A stretch of DNA of 38,739 nt from DATHGT01 sp035317605 (lineage in GTDB: Bacteria; Methylomirabilota; Methylomirabilia; Rokubacteriales; CSP1-6). The stretch covers positions 1 to 38,739 of the forward strand of contig DATHGT010000250.1 in NCBI GenBank assembly GCA_035317605.1, read 5' to 3'. Positions 32,514 to 38,739 of this stretch are shown here, in pieces. The position numbers and the translations under genes are program-made. Within the stretch, counting starts at the first letter, position 1, and the number at the start of each line of letters is the position of its first letter. Under the pieces are notes generated by a model. The model worked only from the letters and a program-made list of their open reading frames with translations. It did not search any database and was not told where the DNA came from.

Positions 32514-32765
32514 ATGATGAAGAAGGCGTTGATCATGGCCGTGATGTTGACGTTGGTCCTGTCGGGTGCCGCGTGGGCGGCGGAGGTCCAGGGCAAGATC
32601 AAGAGCGTCGACACGAGCGAGAAGAGCTTCGTGCTCGAGGACGGCACCAAGATCTGGCTCGGCGAGGGCGTGGCCATCGACACCCTGAAAGAGGGCGCCG
32701 AGGTCACCGCGTCCTTCGAGGCGAAGGACGGCAAGAACGTCGCGACGACCGTCGAAGTGAAGTAA
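32514..32765 (+). CDS. Small exported DUF1344-like protein
   Basis: An 83-residue protein with a clear signal peptide (MKKALIMAVMLTLVLSGAAWA) and a mature part of ~60 residues reading EVQGKIKSVDTSEKSFVLED and then G-x-E-V-T-x-S-F-E with KNVATTVEVK. This matches the small periplasmic DUF1344 family, of unknown role. Two adjacent ATG codons (32514, 32517) are possible. It is divergent from the Rieske operon and converges on the lipoprotein protease across a 95-base gap that holds two strong hairpins. Confidence 0.8.
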   Translation: MMKKALIMAVMLTLVLSGAAWAAEVQGKIKSVDTSEKSFVLEDGTKIWLGEGVAIDTLKEGAEVTASFEAKDGKNVATTVEVK

Positions 32766-32771
32766 CTGACG

Positions 32772-32845
32772 GGATGGGGGGCCTCGCCGCGGGCCCCCCA
32801 AACCCCCCGGGCCCTCGGAGCGCCCCGGGAAACCCGGGGCGCTCC
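32772..32845. repeat. GC hairpin repeat in convergent gap (copy 2), likely bidirectional terminator
   Basis: Hairpin 1 is ggggggcc (32776-32783) with ggcccccc (32792-32799). Hairpin 2 is a perfect 13-base stem ggagcgccccggg (32817-32829) with its complement (32833-32845) around an AAA loop. There is no T-tract. Read as reverse complement, the order of hairpin, cggggggtttgggggg and ggcccccca matches the insertion inside modA. Its place between two converging genes suits a terminator. Confidence 0.65.
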
Positions 32846-32860
32846 TCGAATGTAGTCGAT

Positions 32861-33619
32861 TCAATTTTCGAGGAAGGCGGCCAGGCCGGCCTCGAAGACG
32901 AACTGGCGAATCGCGTCCGACGAGATCAGCGTCGTCTCACCGGGGACGGGAATCTCGATCGCGCGATCGGGAGTCTGAGGCAGCGCGACGTGCGCGGTGC
33001 GATATTTCTCGATCAGCCCGACGAGGGCGCCGGTCGGCGCGTCGAACACGCCGCCGCCGCTGGCCCCGTAGCTGACCGACACGTCGATCATGCGCGCCGG
33101 GCCCTCGTAGGCATCGCCGCCGTCGGCCGCGGCCAGCTGGCTCACCACGCCGTTCGAGAGCGTCATGCGCCGGCCCCACGGAAAGGCCACCACCCACACC
33201 TCGTCACCGAGCCGCACCGTGTCCTTCAGCCTCACCGGCGTGAGGTCGACGCCCTCGATCTCGAGCAGCGCCAGGTCGGCCCGCTCGCTCACCTTCAGCA
33301 GCCGCGCCGCGATGGGCTGCTTCTTGCCCGGGACCGCGACCGAAAGTTTCTGCGGCGTCGCCACCGGCTCGAGGAAGTGCCGGGTGGTGATGATCCACGT
33401 CCGGCCGCTGCCGCCGTCGCGCGCCACGACCACGCCCGACGCGGCCCGCCGTCCGCCGCTCTCGCGCTCACCGCGCAGCTGCACGGTCGAGGGCACGATC
33501 TGACGGAGGACCTCGTCGCGCGTCCAACGATTCGCGGTGGCGCAACCGACGGCGATGAGCGCGGCGGCGACGACGAGGGTCGAGGCGAGCGCGCGCGCGA
33601 GGGAGGGACTCGCGTCCAC
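32861..33619 (-). CDS. Lipoprotein trypsin-like serine protease
   Basis: A 252-residue protein with a lipobox (AALIAVGC, Cys26), so probably membrane-anchored in the envelope. The protease core has His81 (ITTRHFLE), Asp115 (ERADLALLEI) and Ser187 (YGASGGGVF). The usual GNSGGP around Ser reads GASGGG, so specificity or activity may differ. There is no PDZ domain, which separates it from full HtrA/DegP proteins. The start is GTG 33619 with tatgat six bases upstream and no ribosome site, which suggests a leaderless mRNA. Confidence 0.82.
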   Translation of the reverse strand: MDASPSLARALASTLVVAAALIAVGCATANRWTRDEVLRQIVPSTVQLRGERESGGRRAASGVVVARDGGSGRTWIITTRHFLEPVATPQKLSVAVPGKKQPIAARLLKVSERADLALLEIEGVDLTPVRLKDTVRLGDEVWVVAFPWGRRMTLSNGVVSQLAAADGGDAYEGPARMIDVSVSYGASGGGVFDAPTGALVGLIEKYRTAHVALPQTPDRAIEIPVPGETTLISSDAIRQFVFEAGLAAFLEN

Positions 33620-33625
33620 GGGCCG

Positions 33626-33631
33626 ATCATA
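33626..33631 (-). promoter_or_regulatory. Putative -10 box of the lipoprotein protease gene
   Basis: tatgat on the minus strand ends six bases before the GTG at 33619, the same spacing as at the MetE-like gene. Confidence 0.45.
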
Positions 33632-33690
33632 CCCCGGTCGTCGCGGAGGCCCCTCGCACCGTGTGCGATCATCACCGCAGGAGGCCGACC

Positions 33691-35157
33691 ATGAGCCACG
33701 ACAATCCGTACGCCTTCCACGTCCACTCCGGGATCCGTCAGGGCCTTCGCGCCGAGACGCCGCTGCCGACGCGCCTGGTCTCCAACGAGGAATTCCCGCC
33801 GTTGCCCCAGACGTCGGCCCAGCGCGCGGTCGAGGACCGCATCCTCGCCGACGCCGCCCGGCTGGCCCGCCGGCTCGGGCTGAGCCGGCGCGAGCTCTTG
33901 ACGCGCAGCGGTGGGATGGCGACGTCGCTGCTGGCCATGAACGCGGTGTTCGGCCACTTCTTCGACGTGCTGCCGGTCGAGGCGCAGGACTCGTCGGCGT
34001 TCAAGCAGCGCTCCGGCCCGGCGTACTTCATCTTCGACGTGCAGCTCCACTACGTCAGCGCGGGCTACGACCCGAGCAACGCCGAGGGCGGCCGCCGGGG
34101 CGCGGTCTCCAAGGGCGCGCTGCTGAACCTGCGCAAGGGCTCGCGACGGCTCAATCCCAAGCTCGCGTCCGATCGCGGGACCATGGAAGATCTCTCGTGG
34201 GCGAACTTCGTCAAGGAAGTATTCCTCGACAGCGAGACCGACATCGGCCTCATCTCCACGCCGCCCGGCCCGTATCCGCAGGAGGCGGTGGTGCCGCCCA
34301 AGGAGATGACGCACATCCGCGACGAGATCAACCGGATCACGCAGTCGCGCCGGATGCTCGCCCACGGGCTGGTGAGCCCGCAGCTGGGGCAGGCCGACCT
34401 CGACTTCATGGATCAGCAGGCGGCCACGCTCAAGATCGACGCGTGGAAGGCCTACACGGGCGCCGCCGCCAAGGGGTTCGATCGCGGCTGGTTCCTCGAC
34501 GACGAGAAAATCGCGTATCCGATGCTGGAGAAGGCGCGCAAGACCGGCGTCAAGCGATTCTGCGTGCACAAGGGTCTGCCGCTCGGTCCCGTCGCCGACT
34601 ACAACCATCCTCGCGATCTCATCAAGGCGGCCAAGGATTTCCCGGACGTCGACTTCCTCGTGTATCACTCCGGCTTGCTGAGCGTGACGGCGCCCAAGGC
34701 CGACGGTGACGTCCCGTGGACGAGCGAGTTCTGCCGGGCCGCCAAGCAGGCGGGGCTGAAGAACGTCTACATGGAGCTCGGCTCGACGTTCGGCCAGCTC
34801 GCGACGGCCAATCCCACCGCGTGCGCTCACCTGCTCGGCCAGATGATCGGCGCGCTCGGATCGGACCACGTGCTGTGGGGCACCGACTCGATCTGGTACG
34901 GCACGCCCCAGTGGCAGATCGAGGCGTTCCGCCGCTTCGAGATCCCCGACGCGCTGATCGAGAAGCACAAGTACGCGCCGCTCACCCGCGCCGTGAAGGA
35001 GCAGATCTTCGGCCTCAACGCCGCACGCCTGTTCGGGGTCGACGTCAACGCCAAGCGCAACGAGATTCCCAAGGACTACCTCACGCAGATGAAGATGGCG
35101 TACCTCGACGACGGCGCTGCCCCCAGCCATCGCTTCTACGGCTGGGTGGTCGGCTGA
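33691..35157 (+). CDS. Amidohydrolase family protein
   Basis: A 488-residue protein of the amidohydrolase-2 (ACMSD-like) type. Metal-site-like segments in order are IFDVQLHYVS (residues ~115-123), FCVHKGLPLG, FLVYHSGLL and the final Asp in LWGTDSIWYG. A stretch near residues 64-84 (LSRRELLTRSGGMATSLLAM) looks like a twin-arginine signal, but it lies ~65 residues into the protein, so either export uses an unusually long leader or the true start is later. A strong ribosome site (caggaggcc) supports ATG 33691. Such enzymes hydrolyse or decarboxylate small substrates; none can be named. Confidence 0.87.
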   Translation: MSHDNPYAFHVHSGIRQGLRAETPLPTRLVSNEEFPPLPQTSAQRAVEDRILADAARLARRLGLSRRELLTRSGGMATSLLAMNAVFGHFFDVLPVEAQDSSAFKQRSGPAYFIFDVQLHYVSAGYDPSNAEGGRRGAVSKGALLNLRKGSRRLNPKLASDRGTMEDLSWANFVKEVFLDSETDIGLISTPPGPYPQEAVVPPKEMTHIRDEINRITQSRRMLAHGLVSPQLGQADLDFMDQQAATLKIDAWKAYTGAAAKGFDRGWFLDDEKIAYPMLEKARKTGVKRFCVHKGLPLGPVADYNHPRDLIKAAKDFPDVDFLVYHSGLLSVTAPKADGDVPWTSEFCRAAKQAGLKNVYMELGSTFGQLATANPTACAHLLGQMIGALGSDHVLWGTDSIWYGTPQWQIEAFRRFEIPDALIEKHKYAPLTRAVKEQIFGLNAARLFGVDVNAKRNEIPKDYLTQMKMAYLDDGAAPSHRFYGWVVG

Positions 35158-35202
35158 TCCACCAGTGGCAGGCGCGGGAGGGCGGGGTACGGCGGATCGA
35201 GG

Positions 35203-35208
35203 TATAGT
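35203..35208 (+). promoter_or_regulatory. Putative -10 box for the small exported protein
   Basis: tatagt at 35203-35208 lies in the context ggtatagtc, the same nine bases as before the MetE-like gene. A leader of ~35 bases with aaggggg precedes the ATG at 35249. Confidence 0.4.
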
Positions 35209-35248
35209 CGATGCCTCACGTCCGCGATCGGAACGAAGGGGGATATCG

Positions 35249-35551
35249 ATGAAGAGGGTTTGGGGGATTTCCGTGACGGCTGGCGCGCTGGTCTTGCTGG
35301 TAGCCGGGTCGGCGGCGGCGTGGCAGTGCCCGGTGCAGTGGAAGGCGGCCGAGGAGGCCGTCAAGAAGACCGAGGGCATGAAGGTCGCGCCGGAAGGCAA
35401 GGCTATGATCGAGGACGCCAAGCGTCTGATCGCCGAGTCCAAGAAGCATCACACCGAGGGCAATACCAAGGTCGAGCACGCGCGGGCGATGTGGAAGGCC
35501 AAGGCGGCCCTCGCCATCGCCGAGTCCGTCGCGACCATCTCGGAGCCGTAA
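35249..35551 (+). CDS. Small exported protein, unknown function
   Basis: A 100-residue protein with a signal peptide (GISVTAGALVLLVAGSAAAW) and a charged, helix-prone mature part: KAAEEAVKKTEGMKV and DAKRLIAESKKHH, with Lys/Glu/Ala spacing suitable for a short helical bundle. One Cys remains after cleavage. I do not recognise a family. It precedes the DegP-rhodanese gene by 23 bases on the same strand, so they may share a transcript. Confidence 0.65.
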   Translation: MKRVWGISVTAGALVLLVAGSAAAWQCPVQWKAAEEAVKKTEGMKVAPEGKAMIEDAKRLIAESKKHHTEGNTKVEHARAMWKAKAALAIAESVATISEP

Positions 35552-35574
35552 CGGGCCCGCGGGGCGGCCAGCCC

Positions 35575-37167
35575 ATGCGGTACCCGCGTGTCCTCGCGGT
35601 CTCGCTCGCCCTGCTCGCGATCTCGGCTCCAGGGGCCGCGCGCGCGGCCGACGTGACTTCGCTGCAGGAAATCATTCTGAGAGCGAAGCCGGCGACCGTT
35701 CTGGTGATCGCGGAAGTCGGGTCCGAGGTCCTCCTGGACTGTGGCGCCGGCCTGAGGAAGACGCGTCCCGCACCGTTCCGCGAGACGGGGACGGGCTGGC
35801 TCATCGACAGCAACGGGTGGATCGTCACCAACGGCCACGTGGTCCAGCCCGCCCACGAGGGCCCGTCCTGGGTCGCCCAGGACCAGATACAGAAGGCCGT
35901 GACCGACGTCTGCGTCTACGACGAGATCGAGCGCCGCGGCTTCACCGTCGGCCAACGGCCCGACCTCGAGGACCAGCTCCGGCGCGCGGCCATGGGCCCC
36001 GCCATGCAAAGCGCCAAGGTGGAGCTCAAGCCCTCCCTCTTCGTCCTGCTCGCCAACGGTTTCCGGCTGCCCGCCAAGGTCGAGAAGTACAGTCCGCCCG
36101 TGAGCCTCGAGCGCGGCGCCGGGGTCATGTCGGGACGAGACCTCGCGCTGCTCAGCGTGGAGGCGTCCGAGATGCCGGCCTTCAAGCTCGGAGAGTCGAG
36201 GACCCTCAAGATCGGCGACCCGATCCGCATCCTGGGCTTTCCGGGTGTGGTGCTGACGCACGAGCTGCTCAACTCGACGGCCAAGGTCGAGGCCTCGGTC
36301 ACCAACGGGGCGGTGTCGGGATTCAAGCAGGACGTGCAGAACCAGGCGGTGATCCAGACCGATGCCCCAGCGGCCTGGGGGAACTCGGGCGGGCCGGTGG
36401 TGGACGCTCGCGGCGAGGTCATCGGCGTGCTGACCTTCGTCTCGCTGGCGCCGGGCGCCGGGGGCGGCATCGTGCAAGGGTTCAACTTCGTGATTCCGGC
36501 CGACGCGGTGCGGGAGTTCCTGCGCGGCACCAAGGTGGACCTCAACGACAAGAGTCCCTTCAACGAGCACTGGCACGCCGGCCTGCAAAAGTTCTTCACC
36601 GACGACTGGAAGGGCGCCTTGCTGAGCATCCAGGCGGCGGACCGGCTCCAGCCCGAGTTCCCCGACCTCCGCCGACTCATCGCGGAGGCCGAGTACAGGA
36701 TCAAGCATCCCCCGCCCCGGCCCTTTCCGTGGCGTCTGGTGATCGGGGTGGCCATCGTGCTGGGACTCGGCGCCGTGGGGGTGGCGGCCTGGCGTCGGGT
36801 GCGCGCCAACCGTCTGCGCACCTCCGTCGAGGACGTCGTCCGCCTGCGCGAGAGCGGCGCCCCGCTCGTGCTGCTCGACATTCGCGACCCGCTCCTCTAC
36901 CGGGCCAGCCCGTACCGCATCCCCGGCGCGTTGCGGCTCGACCCCGAGCGCGTGGCCGAGGCGGTGTCGACGCTCGGCCTCGACCCCGCGCATCGCGTGG
37001 TCGCGTACGGCAGCGCCGACAGCGAGCGGCACAGCGCCCTGGTGGCGCACCAGCTCCGCGGCCTCGGTTTTGCGGACGTCCACGTCCTGCGAGGCGGATT
37101 CGGGGGCTGGACCCTGGCGGGGCTACCGCTCGAGCCGAAAGAGGCCGGCGTCTCGCCGGGCTCCTGA
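35575..37167 (+). CDS. DegP/HtrA-like protease fused to a Cys-less rhodanese domain
   Basis: A 530-residue envelope protein. A signal peptide covers residues 1-25. The trypsin-like core has His88 (WIVTNGHVV), Asp189 (SGRDLALL) and Ser271 (AAWGNSGGP), with an insertion between His and Asp. A short helical region follows (HAGLQKFFTDDWKGALLSIQ), then one membrane helix at 388-406 and a C-terminal rhodanese-like domain at 416-518 (LVLLDIRDP, VLRGGFGGW). The active-site Cys of rhodaneses aligns with Gly479 (VVAYGSADSE), so sulfur transfer is not expected; it may bind a partner or ligand. With this topology the protease is periplasmic and the rhodanese domain cytoplasmic. Confidence 0.88.
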   Translation: MRYPRVLAVSLALLAISAPGAARAADVTSLQEIILRAKPATVLVIAEVGSEVLLDCGAGLRKTRPAPFRETGTGWLIDSNGWIVTNGHVVQPAHEGPSWVAQDQIQKAVTDVCVYDEIERRGFTVGQRPDLEDQLRRAAMGPAMQSAKVELKPSLFVLLANGFRLPAKVEKYSPPVSLERGAGVMSGRDLALLSVEASEMPAFKLGESRTLKIGDPIRILGFPGVVLTHELLNSTAKVEASVTNGAVSGFKQDVQNQAVIQTDAPAAWGNSGGPVVDARGEVIGVLTFVSLAPGAGGGIVQGFNFVIPADAVREFLRGTKVDLNDKSPFNEHWHAGLQKFFTDDWKGALLSIQAADRLQPEFPDLRRLIAEAEYRIKHPPPRPFPWRLVIGVAIVLGLGAVGVAAWRRVRANRLRTSVEDVVRLRESGAPLVLLDIRDPLLYRASPYRIPGALRLDPERVAEAVSTLGLDPAHRVVAYGSADSERHSALVAHQLRGLGFADVHVLRGGFGGWTLAGLPLEPKEAGVSPGS

Positions 37168-37219
37168 CAGCGCAGGCGCTGGAGGGCGGACGGGGCCGGG
37201 GGGCCGCTCGCGGGAAGCC

Positions 37220-37690
37220 GTGACTCCAGGCGAATACGGCCGGCGCGCCGGCATTCTGCGGCTCATCGCGGCGTTCAAGCTCATCAAAGGCTTGCTCCTG
37301 GTCGTCTTGGGTGTCGCGACGATCAGTCTTCGACACAGGGACGTCACCGCGATACTCGGCACGTGGGTCGACCAACTTCACATGGACCCTGGTGGCCGGC
37401 TTATTCGTGGCCTGCTCCTCCACGTCGCTGATTTCGATGCGCGCCGGCTCGTCGCGATCGGCGCCGGCATGCTGGTCTATGCGGCGCTTCTTCTGACCGA
37501 AGGCTTCGGGCTGCTTCTCCGCCGGCGCTGGGCCGAATACCTCACCGTCGTCGCCACCGCCGCCCTCGTGCCCCTGGAGCTCTACGAGATCGCGCGCCAC
37601 GCCACGTGGACGCGGCTGGCGGTGCTCGTCGTCAACATCGTCATCGTCTGGTACCTGCTGATTCGCCTTCGCGAGCGCGCCGAAGCGTGA
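37220..37690 (+). CDS. DUF2127 domain-containing membrane protein
   Basis: A 156-residue membrane protein with about four helices. Family segments include LRLIAAFKLIKGLLLVVLGV, LHMDPGGRLIRGLL, EGFGLLLRRRWAEYLTVVAT and VPLELYEIARH, all characteristic of DUF2127. The role is unknown. The start is GTG 37220, 52 bases after the DegP-rhodanese stop; the frame is open further upstream only as overlap with that gene. Confidence 0.87.
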   Translation: MTPGEYGRRAGILRLIAAFKLIKGLLLVVLGVATISLRHRDVTAILGTWVDQLHMDPGGRLIRGLLLHVADFDARRLVAIGAGMLVYAALLLTEGFGLLLRRRWAEYLTVVATAALVPLELYEIARHATWTRLAVLVVNIVIVWYLLIRLRERAEA

Positions 37691-37737
37691 TACGTCCCGA
37701 AGCCGAATCGGCGAGGGCGTGGTAGATTCTCGGCGTC

Positions 37738-38541
37738 ATGCCGACAGCGAAACTTCCCGGCGATCTGGTCATGTATTACGAGGACGACGCGTTCACCGAT
37801 CCGTGGTCGAAGCCGGAGACCGTCGTCCTGCACCACGGCAACGCCAAGAGCTCGCGGCTCTGGTACGCGTGGGTGCCGCTGCTGGCCCGCGACTTCCGGG
37901 TGATCCGCGTGGACGCGCGTGGGTTCGGCCGGTCGTCCGTCCCCGCGCCGGGTTACCCGTGGTCGCTGGAGGGGTTCGCGACGGACCTGATCCATCTCAT
38001 GGATCACCTCGGCATCGACAAGGCGCACCTGATCGGTGAGACCATCGGCGGGACCATCGCGCTGCAGACCGCGTATCAATTCCCCGACAGGCTGCGGACG
38101 GTGACCGCGTGCACGTCGCCTTACAAGTTCAAGGGCATCCAGTCGTACCTGGACTACTACAAGATGGTGAAGGACCAGGGTGTCGAGGCGTGGGTCCGTC
38201 AGACGGCCGACCGCCGCCTGGAGCCCGGCAAGTCCGATCCCCGCCATCACGAGTGGTACATCCAGCAGATGAGCCAGACCGCCCAGCACGTGGTGCTGGA
38301 GACCCTCGCCTACCTCGCGACCGTCGACCTGACGTCCGTCCTGCCGAAGATCACGATGCCCGCGCTCGTCATGGTCGGCGAGCACAGCACCATGAACACC
38401 CCCGAGCGCGCCCAGGGCATGGCCGCGCTCCTACCGCGTGCGAAGTTGATGCAAATCCCTGGCGCGAGCGGCTACGTCCAGCACTCGGCCCCGGAACAGT
38501 GCGTCGCCATCTGGCGCGACTGGATGCGATCGCTCGGGTAA
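37738..38541 (+). CDS. Alpha/beta-hydrolase fold protein with altered triad
   Basis: A 267-residue protein with the fold's usual segments: VVLHHGNAKSSRLWY (oxyanion region), VIRVDARGFGRSS and the nucleophile elbow HLIGETIGG. In the elbow the Ser is replaced by Thr102. The usual C-terminal GH motif reads GASGYVQHSAPE, with Tyr246 at the His position and a His three residues later (His249). The acid region reads VMVGEHSTMN, with Glu in place of the common Asp. It may use Thr, or be a non-catalytic or lyase-like member. ATG 37738 has tagatt nine bases upstream. Confidence 0.82.
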   Translation: MPTAKLPGDLVMYYEDDAFTDPWSKPETVVLHHGNAKSSRLWYAWVPLLARDFRVIRVDARGFGRSSVPAPGYPWSLEGFATDLIHLMDHLGIDKAHLIGETIGGTIALQTAYQFPDRLRTVTACTSPYKFKGIQSYLDYYKMVKDQGVEAWVRQTADRRLEPGKSDPRHHEWYIQQMSQTAQHVVLETLAYLATVDLTSVLPKITMPALVMVGEHSTMNTPERAQGMAALLPRAKLMQIPGASGYVQHSAPEQCVAIWRDWMRSLG

Positions 38542-38569
38542 CCGAAGGCCACACCCGTCCAGAGGTTTG

Positions 38570-38598
38570 AGAAATCTAAGCTCCTGGTTTAGATTTCT
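38570..38598. terminator. AT-rich hairpin after the last gene
   Basis: agaaatctaa (38570-38579) and ttagatttct (38589-38598) are a perfect 10-base inverted repeat around a 9-base loop, 28 bases after the hydrolase stop. It is strikingly AT-rich for this DNA. Terminator is the simplest reading; the end of a mobile repeat is another. The remaining bases to 38739 hold no gene I can support. Confidence 0.4.
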
Positions 38599-38739
38599 GG
38601 GTCTTCGTGAAGTCGTGTGGGTAAAAACAGGGGGCTGAGGGTGAGGAACCCCGCTCTGGCAGCGGTCGAAAGCGCGGCGGCGGGGATGCCAGAATCGGGC
38701 ATGATCTCCGCATGCCAGCTTCGCCACGACTCCGCCGGC

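Noticed and set aside
37723..37728. tagatt as a firm -10 box for the last hydrolase
   Set aside because: Nine-base spacing and no -35; kept only as a weak comparison.
38431..38727. Small minus-strand reading frame at the right edge
   Set aside because: It overlaps the hydrolase gene, has no recognised domain, and its composition looks like translated non-coding repeat.

Overview
The window is high-GC bacterial DNA with tightly packed genes, many joined by 4-base ATGA/GTGA overlaps, and no visible tRNA, rRNA, CRISPR array or transposase gene. Gene content (PQQ dehydrogenases, CocE and amidohydrolase-type hydrolases, a UGSC selenoprotein, molybdate uptake, DUF11/IPTL-CTERM surface protein) fits a soil or sediment heterotroph such as Candidatus Rokubacteria/Methylomirabilota or a deltaproteobacterium-like lineage. 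That placement is an inference from gene style, not a proven assignment.

Layout. 1-3905 (+): the end of a ModE-like regulator, an aldo/keto reductase and modA-modB-modC for molybdate import; modA carries an odd G-rich in-frame insertion. 3931-6162 (+): a secreted subtilase. 6204-8595 (-): an MFS exporter and an enolase-superfamily enzyme. 8638-9605 (+): a thioredoxin-like protein and a P-loop kinase-like protein. 9644-11416 (-): a CocE/NonD hydrolase. 11428-15538 (+): a five-gene MoxR cassette (DUF4129, small membrane protein, MoxR ATPase, DUF58, membrane protein), followed by a 126-nt imperfect palindrome and a MetE-like gene.

16848-20027 (-): a four-gene operon that is the most interesting part of the window. 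It runs HD-domain protein with an MIOX/PhnZ-like ligand pattern, a large WTDGLP-motif protein, a UGSC-family selenoprotein read through an in-frame UGA, and an SDR lacking the usual Tyr/Lys pair. A promoter and palindrome lie upstream, facing a divergent DUF11-repeat surface protein with an IPTL-CTERM tail (20222-23584) coupled to a DoxX-like gene.

24097-32765: a periplasmic redox island. A beta-propeller of the PQQ-associated type is divergent from a PQQ dehydrogenase fused to a cupredoxin, which is coupled to a thioredoxin-fold protein. Facing it is a minus-strand operon of Rieske protein, second PQQ dehydrogenase, SoxC-like molybdenum enzyme and lipoprotein cytochrome c. The molybdate importer could supply the molybdoenzyme. 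A small DUF1344 protein is divergent from this operon.

32861-38541: a lipoprotein trypsin-like protease (-), an amidohydrolase, a small exported protein, a DegP-like protease fused through a membrane segment to a Cys-less rhodanese domain, a DUF2127 membrane protein and an alpha/beta-hydrolase with an altered catalytic triad (all +). The last ~200 bases hold no gene I can support.
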